Source: Methanobacterium_D oryzae (lineage in GTDB: Archaea > Methanobacteriota > Methanobacteria > Methanobacteriales > Methanobacteriaceae). Taken from it: a DNA stretch of 64,000 bases. Under the pieces are notes generated by a model. That model did not search any database. It saw only the letters and a program-made list of their open reading frames with translations, and was not told the origin of the DNA. The first letter of the stretch is position 1. Each line of letters begins with the position of its first letter. Made by a program: the position numbers and the translations under genes. The stretch is from contig NZ_JBNPXC010000002.1 of NCBI RefSeq assembly GCF_050433505.1, positions 62,001 through 126,000 on the forward strand, in the 5' to 3' direction. Below are positions 18,178-26,871 of the stretch, in pieces.

Positions 18178-18455
18178 ATATTCACTCCTTTTTTTATAAT
18201 TTAATCTCAGTTATAATGATCTGATGTAATACAAAAAATAATCAAAATAAATTGCTTTAAAATTTTTAATAGTCTTCACTTAAAATTCTAATTTATTTAA
18301 AATTAACATCTTAATATCTGGGTGTTGATCTATTAAACCAATATTTACTCTAAATTTTTAAAATCACATAATATTAATTACTTCTGTAGCAATATGAGTA
18401 CTTTATATTATAATTACATTAAATAATACACAACTTTTCATTATTTTCCCTTTAA
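18178..18455. other. AT-rich intergenic stretch, no gene seen
   Basis: After the radical SAM gene there are about 280 bases of AT-rich sequence with no convincing reading frame or repeat. The early T-run (CTTTTTTTAT near 18187) is a plausible archaeal terminator for the upstream operon. Confidence 0.5.
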
Positions 18456-18471
18456 TGTGATGTATGTCACA
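18456..18471. promoter_or_regulatory. Palindromic operator candidate TGTGA-N6-TCACA
   Basis: A perfect 5-base inverted repeat, TGTGATGTATGTCACA, immediately upstream of a purine-rich BRE-like GAAGGAAC and a TATA-like ATATATTTAAAT (18480-18492). The spacing fits a repressor or activator site for the predicted structured transcript that follows. The binding protein is unknown. Confidence 0.45.
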
Positions 18472-18504
18472 GAAGGAACAATATATTTAAATGTTAGGAA
18501 GATG

Positions 18505-18590
18505 AAAGTAATTTATGGTACTCCTAAGGCACCTCTATGTTATATATGTTCTAAGGGGTACCGGACCACTCTAATACTAAATTATCATAT
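18505..18590 (+). ncRNA. Candidate small structured RNA
   Basis: This patch has more G and C than its surroundings. GGTACTCC (18517-18524) pairs along eight positions with GGGGTACC (18555-18562), with one G-U pair, enclosing a 30-base loop. A TATA-like box lies 25-35 bases upstream and a T-rich run (ATTTTAAGTTAATTTTT) follows after about 40 bases. There is no open frame of note. I recognise no known riboswitch or snoRNA class; it may be an independent sRNA reading toward the convergent aminotransferase gene. Confidence 0.4.
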
Positions 18591-18652
18591 TTTAAGTTAA
18601 TTTTTAAGTATTTAAAAAATAGTAAATGTAAATTTAAAAAAAATAAAAGAAA

Positions 18653-19810
18653 TTAGAAATGTGGAGATGCAAGATAAGTATCAGCTACTGCTCCAACTCC
18701 TTTTCCTAACTCTACATCAAATCCAAGACCTTTTAAGGTCATTTCAAGTGCAGATATTGTTGTTACAATGTCTTTGTATGTTACATTACCCATATGGCCT
18801 ATTCTGAAAACATTACCTTTAAGATGATCTTGACCACCAGCAAGCACAATTCCGTATTTATCCCTCATTGCGCCTCTCATATCTTTATCAGTAACACCTT
18901 CAGGCATTTTAATGGCAGTTACAGTCGCAGATGAAACATCTTCATCAGCAAATAATTCAAGACCAATAGCTTTAACACCGTTTCTTGTAGCTTCTGCAGC
19001 TAAATGATGTCTTTTAATTCTACTTTCAAGTCCTTCTTCCATTATCACATTTAAAGCTTCGCGCATTGCATACATTAAAGATACTGATGGAGTGTAAGGA
19101 GTTTCTGAAGGTTCATTACTTGCATATTTTCTGTATTTCCTTACATCCAGATAATAAGAACTAGAATCAACTTTATCAATTACTTCCCATGCCTTATCAC
19201 TAACCGTAATTGCAGCCATTCCTGGAGGTGCCGCCAGACATTTTTGGGAGCCAGTAACACAGATATCAATATTATAATCATCTACAGCTACATCATCCCC
19301 TCCAAGGGAGGATACTGTGTCTACAACGTATAATGCATCATAATTTTTTACAATATTTCCAACTTCTTCTATTGGGTTTGTAACACCTGTTGAAGTTTCA
19401 TTGTGGACTATAGTAACTGCTTTAATTTCATCATCTTCATCGAGAATATTTTTAACATCATCTGGGTTTACTCCAGTTCCCCATTCTACATTATGGACAA
19501 TTGTAGAACCACCGTTTGCTTCAGCTATCTGAGCAAACCGTTGGCCAAATTTTCCACCCACTATATTCAGTATTTTATTGCCTTTGTTTAGGATATTTCC
19601 AACTGCAGCTTCCATGGCAGCTGTTCCAGAACCGGTTATGGTATAAGCTGGATTTTTTGTCTGGAATATTTCTGACATCATTTCGTTGGTTTCAGTTAAA
19701 ATTTCAGCAAAATCAGCACTTCTATGGTTCATTATTGCGTCTGACATAACTTTTAGTACTCTCGGAGCTACTCTAGTAGGTCCTGGTATCATTAACAAGG
19801 TTTCCTCCAT
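18653..19810 (-). CDS. PLP-dependent alanine/serine-glyoxylate aminotransferase family protein
   Basis: A 385-residue class V aminotransferase. It begins LLMIPGPTRVAPRVLKVM with MNHRSADFAE, the family signature, has SGTAAMEAAVGN, VVDTVSSLGGDD (the PLP-nitrogen Asp) and VTGSQKCLAAPPGMA with the PLP-binding lysine at about residue 191. Homologues in methanogens are annotated as alanine-glyoxylate or serine-pyruvate aminotransferases, sometimes wrongly as a soluble hydrogenase subunit. The physiological amino acid is not certain. The leader (19811-19928) is an array of hairpins ending in GGAGG just before the ATG. Confidence 0.85.
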   Translation of the reverse strand: MEETLLMIPGPTRVAPRVLKVMSDAIMNHRSADFAEILTETNEMMSEIFQTKNPAYTITGSGTAAMEAAVGNILNKGNKILNIVGGKFGQRFAQIAEANGGSTIVHNVEWGTGVNPDDVKNILDEDDEIKAVTIVHNETSTGVTNPIEEVGNIVKNYDALYVVDTVSSLGGDDVAVDDYNIDICVTGSQKCLAAPPGMAAITVSDKAWEVIDKVDSSSYYLDVRKYRKYASNEPSETPYTPSVSLMYAMREALNVIMEEGLESRIKRHHLAAEATRNGVKAIGLELFADEDVSSATVTAIKMPEGVTDKDMRGAMRDKYGIVLAGGQDHLKGNVFRIGHMGNVTYKDIVTTISALEMTLKGLGFDVELGKGVGAVADTYLASPHF

Positions 19811-19928
19811 TTCTAATCCTCCAAAATTTTTAATTTTGTGGTTTAGAAAACCTTAGGTTTTCATAAACCTCCAAAAAATTTTTATTTTTGGGGTTCAGAA
19901 AATACTGCGTATTTTCTTCAACCTCCAT
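19811..19928 (-). repeat. Tandem hairpin leader ending in the Shine-Dalgarno of the aminotransferase gene
   Basis: Read on the minus strand there are four hairpins in a row. GAAAATAC-gca-GTATTTTC is flanked by GGTT and AACC. An AAAAAT/ATTTTT hairpin is flanked by ACCCC and GGAGGT. GAAAACCT-a-AGGTTTTC follows. Last is CAAAATT-aaa-AATTTTG, which runs into GGAGG and then ATTAGAA and the ATG. Each GGAGG could serve as a ribosome site and each flank can pair with either neighbour. The same design is seen at 29152, 35511 and 49771. Confidence 0.75.
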
Positions 19929-19988
19929 ATTAAAATATTAAATTAAACAATTGTATTTATATCATGATTTAATATATATCTCCTTTAT

Positions 19989-20750
19989 ATGAATTTGGAT
20001 ATATGGTTTTCATGGTATAAAACAATATTAGATGAATTTGGTTTTAGCCAAGATGACGATGAAAAATCTGCAATAATATTAAATAAATTATTAAAAAAAC
20101 ATAACGGTCTAAATAAAGATAAAATAAATATAAAAAATAAAGTAATCGTTTTTGGTGCTGGACCATCCCTTAAAAAGAATATTATTGAATTAAAAAAAAT
20201 AGATTTAAATAATTTCACGTTAATTTCAGCTGATGGAGCAACAACAGCACTTTTAGAAGAGGATATAATTCCAGATATCATTGTTACAGATTTAGATGGT
20301 AAAATGGATGATATAATCAAAGCTAACAATGAAGGGGCTATTTTAGTTATTCACGCACATGGAAATAACATTGAAAAGGTAGAAAAATATGTTCCAACGC
20401 TTCAAAGGATTTTAGGAACTACTCAAAGTATTCCTTTAGAGAATGTATATAATTTTGGCGGATTTACAGATGGGGATCGCTGTATATTTCTAGCATCTGA
20501 ATTTGGTGCGAATTTGATAATTCTTGCTGGAATGGACTTTGGAAAAATTGTCACTAAATATTCAAGACCCGATTTAGAAAATTCAGAGGATACAGCAGAT
20601 GAAATAAAGACAAAAAAACTTAAATTTGCTAAAGAACTCACTGAATGGGCTGCAGAAAATGAAAATGTAAATATTTTAAATATATCTGGTGGAGAAAAGC
20701 TGGAAAATGTAAAAAATGTTGGATTTAGTGACATCAATGATTTGAATTAA
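19989..20750 (+). CDS. mptE: 6-hydroxymethyl-7,8-dihydropterin pyrophosphokinase, archaeal type
   Basis: A 253-residue protein of the MptE (DUF115) family. It has VIVFGAGPSLKKNI, LISADGATTALLEEDIIPD, IVTDLDGKMDDI and NFGGFTDGDRCIFLA, the conserved ATP- and pterin-site segments. It transfers pyrophosphate from ATP to 6-hydroxymethyl-dihydropterin in tetrahydromethanopterin synthesis, replacing bacterial FolK. No Shine-Dalgarno is evident and the upstream TATATATCTCC suggests a short or absent leader. It ends one base before the convergent gene at 20751. Confidence 0.88.
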   Translation: MNLDIWFSWYKTILDEFGFSQDDDEKSAIILNKLLKKHNGLNKDKINIKNKVIVFGAGPSLKKNIIELKKIDLNNFTLISADGATTALLEEDIIPDIIVTDLDGKMDDIIKANNEGAILVIHAHGNNIEKVEKYVPTLQRILGTTQSIPLENVYNFGGFTDGDRCIFLASEFGANLIILAGMDFGKIVTKYSRPDLENSEDTADEIKTKKLKFAKELTEWAAENENVNILNISGGEKLENVKNVGFSDINDLN

Positions 20751-21026
20751 TTATTTTTTTAACATTAGGTCTATATTATCACTTAATGCTTTTATCCTCT
20801 TTTCTAAATCTTTTGTTTCTCTTTTGAATTCTTCATCGCTTTTTTTAGTTGCAAGATCCATTACAAGCTTTGCAGCTTTAAACTGTGTTTCTCCAAGTTT
20901 GTTCATTATTTTTCCCATTTCTTGATATTTAGCACCCTGTTTTTGTCCTTTCTCTCCCCATTTCTTATCCCAGTGTTGTTTCCAGTATTTTTCCCAATTT
21001 CCTTCTTCATGTTTCCATTCTTTCAT
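20751..21026 (-). CDS. Highly charged helical protein of unknown function
   Basis: 91 residues with an aromatic, charged N-terminus (MKEWKHEEGNWEKYWKQHW) and a helical C-terminal half (KRIKALSDNIDLML) with coiled-coil character. An AGGAGG Shine-Dalgarno lies at normal distance before the ATG, supporting a real gene. No membrane segment and no recognised family. Its stop codon abuts the stop of convergent mptE. Confidence 0.6.
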   Translation of the reverse strand: MKEWKHEEGNWEKYWKQHWDKKWGEKGQKQGAKYQEMGKIMNKLGETQFKAAKLVMDLATKKSDEEFKRETKDLEKRIKALSDNIDLMLKK

Positions 21027-21203
21027 ATTATGGCCTCCTAAATAGCTAATTAGATAGTTTTGTAAATTAGCACTAATATTTTTGTATTAATAATTAGTAT
21101 ATTATTATTAAAATATTTTGGGTAAATTAATTAAATAATGTAAAATAAGTAAAATTAAAAATTCATAAAGCTCTAAAATTATTGAAAAAGAATAGAGGAT
21201 ATA

Positions 21204-21533
21204 ATGCAATATATTGAATCAATTTTTTATTTTATCTTAGCAGGGTTATGTGAAATAGGTGGAGGCTATTTAGTATGGTTATGGCTTCGTGAAGGGGCAA
21301 GCATATGGTTTGCAGTTTTAGGAGCAGTTATATTAGTTCTATATGGAGTTATTCCTACATTACAACCTGCTAATTTCGGACGAGTTTATGCTGCATATGG
21401 GGGAGTATTTATAGTAATGGCCATAATATGGGGCTGGCAAGTAGATAAAATAACTCCTGACAGATTTGATGTAATTGGAGGTATAATTGCACTTATTGGT
21501 GTTTTTGTGATAATGTACTGGCCAAGAAGTTAA
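21204..21533 (+). CDS. YnfA/UPF0060 family small membrane protein
   Basis: 109 residues with four hydrophobic helices. The sequence LAGLCEIGGGYLVWLWLREG, then QPANFGRVYAAYGGVFI and GVFVIMYWPR match the YnfA (UPF0060) family, distant relatives of small multidrug resistance transporters. The role is not established in archaea. GAGG lies before the ATG. It is convergent with the CDF transporter gene, 11 bases apart. Confidence 0.85.
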   Translation: MQYIESIFYFILAGLCEIGGGYLVWLWLREGASIWFAVLGAVILVLYGVIPTLQPANFGRVYAAYGGVFIVMAIIWGWQVDKITPDRFDVIGGIIALIGVFVIMYWPRS

Positions 21534-21544
21534 TTTGAATGAAC

Positions 21545-22438
21545 TTATAGTTCATTACATTCATCTAAAGGACATACATGAACATTTGCGCTTTTAATTA
21601 CACTTACATTATTAATAATGCAATCCTCGACCATATGGGCCATTCTATGAGCTTCTTTTAATGTCAAATTATTATCTGCTTCAACATGTAGCTCAGCTGA
21701 AGCATAAGATCCAATATAATTTACTTTTAAATTATGAACTCCATAAATTCCACTAATAGATAATGCGGCAGATTTAATGTCATTTAAAATGTCTCTTGAA
21801 GGAATTTTACCTAGTAAATTACTGATATTTTCACGTGCGACATGGAAAGCAGTCTTTAAAACTAAAATGCTTATAAATAAAGCTATCAATGGATCTAAAA
21901 TAGGAAATCCCATTTGTGCTCCTATAACTCCCACAAATATGGCTGCACAGGAATATATATCAACTTTTTGATGATGAGCATCTGCAACTAAAGCAGGACT
22001 ATCTATCTTTTTTCCCGCTTTCATAATATATCTGGTCATTAAAAAATTGATTATGATACCTATTAATGCCATTGCTGCTGCAATTGGATCTGGAGCAGTT
22101 AGTGCTCCGCCAGCAGTTAATTTTACATAAACAGAAGAAAGTATTTCATAAGCCACTATTAGGAGAAATGCAACTATTATTAGGCCCGCTATTGGTTCGG
22201 CCCGACCATAGCCGTAGGGATGATCTTCTGTTGCGGGTCTCATTCCAAGTTTGAAGCCAATAAAAGCTATAATGGAAGTTAAAATATCTGAAAGAGTATG
22301 GGCGGCTTCTGCAATAAGTGCAGTACTTCCAGATAATATTCCTATAATAAAATTAAAAGTTGTAAGTAGTATATTTCCAAATATGCCAACATATGCTGCA
22401 TTTTTGCCTATTTTTTCTCTGTTTAATATATTTTCCAT
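21545..22438 (-). CDS. Cation diffusion facilitator family metal exporter
   Basis: About 297 residues with six membrane helices. It has SGSTALIAEAAHTLSDILTS in helix 2 and SPALVADAHHQKVD in helix 5, the HxxxD pairs that form the transport metal site, and a C-terminal cytoplasmic domain with several His residues and VHVCPLDEC. It probably exports Zn(II) or a similar divalent ion. I start at the ATG 22438 preceded by GGAGA; the longer frame to 22480 runs into the operator. It is divergent from an ArsR/SmtB gene, the likely repressor. Confidence 0.85.
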   Translation of the reverse strand: MENILNREKIGKNAAYVGIFGNILLTTFNFIIGILSGSTALIAEAAHTLSDILTSIIAFIGFKLGMRPATEDHPYGYGRAEPIAGLIIVAFLLIVAYEILSSVYVKLTAGGALTAPDPIAAAMALIGIIINFLMTRYIMKAGKKIDSPALVADAHHQKVDIYSCAAIFVGVIGAQMGFPILDPLIALFISILVLKTAFHVARENISNLLGKIPSRDILNDIKSAALSISGIYGVHNLKVNYIGSYASAELHVEADNNLTLKEAHRMAHMVEDCIINNVSVIKSANVHVCPLDECNEL

Positions 22439-22464
22439 GTTTAATCTCCAACTAATTCTTATGT

Positions 22465-22480
22465 ATGAACACATATTCAT
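22465..22480. promoter_or_regulatory. ArsR/SmtB-type operator, transporter side
   Basis: Imperfect palindrome ATGAA-N6-TTCAT (ATGAACACATATTCAT), with a further ATGAAC half-site just after it. The form matches SmtB/CzrA-type sites (TGAAC..TATTCA). It lies 27 bases upstream of the transporter ATG, suitable for repression of that gene. Confidence 0.65.
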
Positions 22481-22548
22481 ATGAACATATATAAACTTTT
22501 GCTCAAATGATATTGAATAAAATTACAGTAAAATTTATAGTCAATCAA

Positions 22549-22566
22549 ATGAACAAATATTCACAT
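22549..22566. promoter_or_regulatory. ArsR/SmtB-type operator overlapping the arsR-like start codon
   Basis: ATGAACAAATATTCACAT, nearly the same word as the site at 22465-22480. It covers the ATG of the regulator gene, implying tight autorepression. Two matching sites in one divergent intergenic region support joint control of regulator and transporter. Confidence 0.65.
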
Positions 22567-22915
22567 GAAAGATGATGCATGTGATATAGAAGAACCTGAT
22601 GAAGAAGCAGTTAAAGAAATAAGATCTAAAATGCTTGAAGACGATATTATTTTAAAGACAACTGATGGCTTTAAAACTATAAGCGATCCTACAAGAATTA
22701 AAATACTATATGCATTATCAATAAAGGAGCTATGTGTCTGTGATCTGGCTTCATTACTTGATATGAGCCAATCAGCTATTTCTCATCAGTTAAGAGTACT
22801 AAGAGATAAGAATATGGTTAGCTTTAAAAAAGAGGGCAAAATGGCACGTTATTATCTTTCAGATGCTCATGTACTAAATTTCATTTATATGGGGATAGAA
22901 CACGCTCAAGAATAA
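22565..22915 (+). CDS. ArsR/SmtB family metal-responsive repressor
   Basis: 116 residues. The winged helix is SDPTRIKILYALSIKELCVCDLASLLDMSQSAISHQLRVL (two cysteines in ELCVCDL on the alpha-3 helix, the classical metal-sensing motif). The C-terminal DAHVLNFIYMGIEHAQE has Asp, His and Glu residues suitable for a second, Zn-type alpha-5 site. It is divergent from the CDF exporter and operators lie between, so it probably derepresses the exporter when Zn(II), Cd(II) or a similar ion binds. The operator overlaps its own start codon. Confidence 0.88.
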   Translation: MKDDACDIEEPDEEAVKEIRSKMLEDDIILKTTDGFKTISDPTRIKILYALSIKELCVCDLASLLDMSQSAISHQLRVLRDKNMVSFKKEGKMARYYLSDAHVLNFIYMGIEHAQE

Positions 22916-23012
22916 GATAAATAATCTTTAAATAATAGCTTAAATACAAAAATTAAAAGATAGTATGAGAAAATAACTATTTTTAATTACTCTTTTTGAT
23001 TTAACTGATAGC

Positions 23013-23020
23013 TTTATAAT
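23013..23020 (+). promoter_or_regulatory. TATA box of the cdc6 gene, leaderless transcript likely
   Basis: TTTATAAT centred about 27 bases before the ATG at 23044, with no Shine-Dalgarno between. The spacing puts the transcription start at or next to the start codon, as in leaderless archaeal mRNAs. Confidence 0.5.
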
Positions 23021-23043
23021 TAAAGACGCCAAAATCATACAGT

Positions 23044-24168
23044 ATGGATATCGATGATCTTCTGCTTTATGATGAGACTCTATTTAAGAACATTGATGCA
23101 TTTAATCCAGATTATATTCCATCACATTTTCCACATAGAAAATCTCAAATGGAAGCACTTGCAATTTCCATCCGTCCAGCATTACGGAAGGGAAGACCAG
23201 TAAATGCAGTTGTACTTGGATCATGTGCCACAGGAAAAACAACAGCTATTAAAAAAATCTTTGAAATGGTAGAAAGAGCATCAGATAAGGTAATTTGTGT
23301 TTATATTAACTGCCAAATACATACCACGCGATTTGGAATATTTTCACAGATATATCAAAAAATATTTGGACATACTCCTCCAGAAACAGGAGTTCCATTC
23401 TCAAGAATTTATCAAAACATTATGCAAAATTTATCAAACGAGGGCAAATCACTTGTAGTTGCATTAGATGATATAAATTACCTTTTTTACAGTAAAAATG
23501 CTAATAAAATATTCTATGATATTTTGAGAGCGCATGAATCATTTAAAGGGGTTAAAACAGGAGTATTTGCCATTCTTTCAGATATTGAATTCAGATTCAT
23601 GCTTGATAAAAATGTTAACTCAATATTTATACCTCAAGAAATAATATTCAATCCATATTCAAGAGAGGAAATGAGAGATATTTTAAAAGAAAGAGCAAAT
23701 ATTGGATTTTATCCTGATGTTATATCAGATGAATTAATAGATGAAATAACAGATTATACATCCTCAAGTGGAGATTTAAGGGTCGGAATTGATTTACTTA
23801 GAATAAGCGGGAATTTAGCTGAATCTGATGCATCCAAAACAATAGAAAGAAAACATATAGAAGATGCTCTCAAAAATACAGGTTCTATAAATTTAACATA
23901 TACTCTTAAATCATTATCTGATGATGAAAGAACATTATTAGATATTATAAGGCTTTCTAATGAAGATTTAACTGCTGGAGATCTTTATGAAGAATTTAGC
24001 AAAAAAACCAGATCAAGTTATGCTTCTTTTAACCGAATTTTAAATAAACTTGAATTTCTAAGACTCATTGATACAAAATTCACTGGTAAAGGGATAAAGG
24101 GAAATTCAAGGATAATAATACTGAGATTTGATCCTGAGGAAATCCAAAAATGCATGAATCCTCTTTAG
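23044..24168 (+). CDS. cdc6: Orc1/Cdc6 family replication initiator
   Basis: A 374-residue AAA+ protein with Walker A VLGSCATGKTTAIKKI at about residues 58-70, Walker B LVVALDDINYLF near residue 140, sensor-2-type SGDLRVGIDLLR and a C-terminal winged helix (DLYEEFSKKTRSSYASFNRILNKLEFLRLI). It binds origin ORB sites and loads MCM. Methanobacteria usually have two paralogues; the divergent Walker A (GSCATGKT) suggests which cannot be decided by eye. I found no ORB-type repeats in the flanking DNA, so this is not evidently the origin. It probably has a leaderless mRNA. Confidence 0.85.
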   Translation: MDIDDLLLYDETLFKNIDAFNPDYIPSHFPHRKSQMEALAISIRPALRKGRPVNAVVLGSCATGKTTAIKKIFEMVERASDKVICVYINCQIHTTRFGIFSQIYQKIFGHTPPETGVPFSRIYQNIMQNLSNEGKSLVVALDDINYLFYSKNANKIFYDILRAHESFKGVKTGVFAILSDIEFRFMLDKNVNSIFIPQEIIFNPYSREEMRDILKERANIGFYPDVISDELIDEITDYTSSSGDLRVGIDLLRISGNLAESDASKTIERKHIEDALKNTGSINLTYTLKSLSDDERTLLDIIRLSNEDLTAGDLYEEFSKKTRSSYASFNRILNKLEFLRLIDTKFTGKGIKGNSRIIILRFDPEEIQKCMNPL

Positions 24169-24341
24169 AAATTCATAGGCATGTTTGAATTAGGATAAGC
24201 CGCTACACAAAGTATACTTATAACTAAAATCATTAAAATCATCGCTATAATGGCGAAAGATTGTGGGTTGAACTGTTTTAAATTAATAAAAGTATTTCTT
24301 CTTTTAAGATTTATTGAACTATTTCTGCTGGTTTTAAACAT
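24165..24341 (-). CDS. Small single-TM protein
   Basis: 58 residues from an ATG preceded by GGAAGTGAT at ideal spacing; an upstream ATG at 24350 lacks such a site. A basic N-terminus (KTSRNSSINLKRRN) is followed by one membrane helix (FAIIAMILMILVISILCVAA) and a short polar tail. Its stop codon overlaps that of the convergent cdc6. Function unknown. Confidence 0.55.
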   Translation of the reverse strand: MFKTSRNSSINLKRRNTFINLKQFNPQSFAIIAMILMILVISILCVAAYPNSNMPMNF

Positions 24342-24444
24342 ATAAATCACTTCCTTTATTTATCCTACTTTTTGAAGCTATTTAAAGAAAGAGATAGAGA
24401 GCGCGTGAAAAGTAATCAAAAAAAGGAAAATAAGTTTCCAAAAA

Positions 24445-24452
24445 TTTATATC
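24445..24452 (+). promoter_or_regulatory. TATA box of the cdc48 gene
   Basis: TTTATATC preceded by the A-rich CCAAAAA, a BRE-like element. It lies about 67 bases before the ATG at 24519, predicting a leader of roughly 40 bases that contains the AGGGGG ribosome site. Confidence 0.5.
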
Positions 24453-24518
24453 AACGTATTAACATAACCATAAAACATATTAACATTTATTTGTTTTACG
24501 ATTATAGGGGGAATTTCA

Positions 24519-26804
24519 ATGCCTGAAAGTGGTGAAGTTGAGCTTAGAGTTGCAGAAGCATTGCAACAGGATGTTGGAAAAGGTATTATAAGAATGGATA
24601 GAGAATTACTCTCTAAAATAGGTGTTGAACCAGGTGATATTGTTGAAATAATTGGTAAAAGAACTACTGGTGCAATAGTAGGACAGGCTTATCCTGCAGA
24701 TGTCGGACTTGAAATAGTAAGAATGGATGGGCTCACCAGATCTAATGCAGGAACATCTATTGGGGAAACGGTAACAATAAGGCATATAAGAATAAGAATA
24801 GCAAAAAAAGTAGTTTTAGCCCCTGCAACAAAAGGTTTAAGAATAATGGCTTCTGGAGATATCATAAAAAGAAATATAATGGGAAGAGCAGCTGCAAGAG
24901 GGGATGTACTGGCCCTTATATCTCCAAGAAGATCAAGAGAAACTTTTAGAGAATTTCCGGGCGGTGAGAAGGTTTTTAGGGAATTTTTTGAAGCCACAAC
25001 GCCATTTTCACTGGGTGAAATTAAATTTGCAATTGTATCAACCAATCCTGCAGGTATTGTAAGAATAAATGATGAAACAGAAGTAGAAGTCCGACCAGAA
25101 GCTGTAGAAATAATAGAAAAAAAAGTTCCAGATGTTACCTATGATGACGTAGGTGGCTTACAACACGAAATATTTAAGGTAAGGGAGATGATAGAGCTTC
25201 CTCTACGTCATCCGGAGATATTCGATAGGCTAGGAATTGATCCACCAAGGGGAATTCTCCTACATGGTGCACCAGGTACGGGTAAAACTTTACTTGCAAA
25301 AGCAGTAGCAAATGAAAGCGGTTCTAATTTTGTTGCCATAAATGGTCCAGAAGTCATGAGCAAATATGTAGGTGAAGCAGAAAAAAAAATAAGAGACATA
25401 TTCAAAGAAGCAGAAGAAAACGCACCTACAATAATTTTTATAGATGAAATTGATGCTATTGCACCTAAACGTGGAGAAGTTACAGGCGAAGTAGAAAGAA
25501 GAGTCGTGGCCCAGATACTGGCACTTATGGATGGTTTAAAAGAAAGGGGCAAAGTAATTGTTATAGGTGCAACTAACAGGCCTGATGCACTTGACCCGGC
25601 ACTAAGACGGCCTGGAAGATTTGATAGAGAACTAGAACTCCGAGTTCCCGATAGAGATGGAAGATATGAAATTTTACAGATTCATACCCGAGGAATGCCA
25701 TTAGAAGATGATGTTAATATGGAAGAACTTGCTGACATCACACATGGTTTTGTAGGTGCAGATCTAGCAGCACTTAGTCGTGAATCAGCAATGAATGCAC
25801 TCAGGAGAATATTGCCAGAATTAGATCTTGAGGAACAAACAATTCCTCAAGAAGTCTTAGAAAAATTATTTGTATCAAACAATGATTTTATGGAAGCTTT
25901 AAAATCAATAAGCCCTTCTGCACTACGTGAAGTGTTTATAGAAGTTCCAAACATCCGCTGGGAAGATATAGGGGGGCTTGAAGAATTAAAAGAAACACTT
26001 ATAGAGGCTGTAGAATGGCCGTTAACTAATTCAGAGGATTTCATACGGATTGGAATTCAACCATCTAAAGGAATTCTTTTATTTGGACCTCCAGGAACAG
26101 GTAAAACAATGCTTTCAAAGGCAGTTGCAACAGAATCAAAAGCTAACTTCATATCAGTTAAAGGTTCAGAAATTCTAAGTAAATGGTTTGGAGAATCTGA
26201 AAGGAAAATAGCAGAAATATTTAAAAAAGCAAGACAGGCATCACCATGCATAGTATTCTTCGATGAATTAGACGCTATAGCACCTATGAGAGGATCAGCA
26301 GCAGGAGAACCAAGAGTCGTTGAAAGAATGGTAAATACATTACTTTCAGAAATGGATGGATTAGAAGAATTAAGAGGGGTTATAGTTATAGGGGCAACAA
26401 ACAGGCCAGATTTGATTGATGCTGCATTATTAAGGCCTGGGCGATTTGATGAAGTTGTACTTGTACCTCCACCAGATGAAGAAGCACGTCTTGATATTTT
26501 AAAAGTTCATGTTAGGGACATGGCTTTAGATAGTGATGTGGACCTTAAAAATCTAGCAAAAAGAACAGAAGGTTTTTCTGGAGCAGATATTGATGCTCTA
26601 TGCAGAAAAGCTGGAATGATTGCACTACATGAGAATATTAAAATTGATAAGGTCTCAAAAAGACATTTTGAAGCAGCTTTAAGTAAAGTAAATCCATCAA
26701 CTACTCCACAAACTAAGGAATACTATGAAGAAGTGGCAAGAAGGCTTGGAAGAGGATTAGAAGCTAAGAAAGTCCGGGAAGAATTCCCAAGAGAAGTTGC
26801 ATAG
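24519..26804 (+). CDS. Cdc48/VCP-type AAA+ ATPase (VAT)
   Basis: A 761-residue, full-length archaeal Cdc48. The N domain (about 1-185, double-psi barrel then beta-clam) is followed by two AAA modules. D1 has GAPGTGKT at about residue 250 and FIDEIDAIAPKRG; D2 has GPPGTGKT at about residue 523 and FFDELDAIAPMRG; both have second-region-of-homology arginines (RRPGRFDRE, LRPGRFDEV). It unfolds substrates, feeding the proteasome and remodelling complexes. TATA and AGGGGG signals are clear. The archease gene follows 67 bases after its stop. Confidence 0.93.
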   Translation: MPESGEVELRVAEALQQDVGKGIIRMDRELLSKIGVEPGDIVEIIGKRTTGAIVGQAYPADVGLEIVRMDGLTRSNAGTSIGETVTIRHIRIRIAKKVVLAPATKGLRIMASGDIIKRNIMGRAAARGDVLALISPRRSRETFREFPGGEKVFREFFEATTPFSLGEIKFAIVSTNPAGIVRINDETEVEVRPEAVEIIEKKVPDVTYDDVGGLQHEIFKVREMIELPLRHPEIFDRLGIDPPRGILLHGAPGTGKTLLAKAVANESGSNFVAINGPEVMSKYVGEAEKKIRDIFKEAEENAPTIIFIDEIDAIAPKRGEVTGEVERRVVAQILALMDGLKERGKVIVIGATNRPDALDPALRRPGRFDRELELRVPDRDGRYEILQIHTRGMPLEDDVNMEELADITHGFVGADLAALSRESAMNALRRILPELDLEEQTIPQEVLEKLFVSNNDFMEALKSISPSALREVFIEVPNIRWEDIGGLEELKETLIEAVEWPLTNSEDFIRIGIQPSKGILLFGPPGTGKTMLSKAVATESKANFISVKGSEILSKWFGESERKIAEIFKKARQASPCIVFFDELDAIAPMRGSAAGEPRVVERMVNTLLSEMDGLEELRGVIVIGATNRPDLIDAALLRPGRFDEVVLVPPPDEEARLDILKVHVRDMALDSDVDLKNLAKRTEGFSGADIDALCRKAGMIALHENIKIDKVSKRHFEAALSKVNPSTTPQTKEYYEEVARRLGRGLEAKKVREEFPREVA

Positions 26805-26871
26805 GGCAATAAAAAATATTAAGCATAAAAGTTTATTATATTTAGAATCAATTTATTTAAGGGGTAGTTCA

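Noticed and set aside
18505..18590. tRNA or fluoride-riboswitch-like element
   Set aside because: The eight-pair stem lacks T-arm or D-arm sequences and the conserved riboswitch core, and no transporter gene lies downstream on that strand.
22916..23043. Replication origin beside cdc6
   Set aside because: No ORB or mini-ORB repeats and no long AT-rich unwinding element flanked by repeats could be seen upstream or downstream of the gene.
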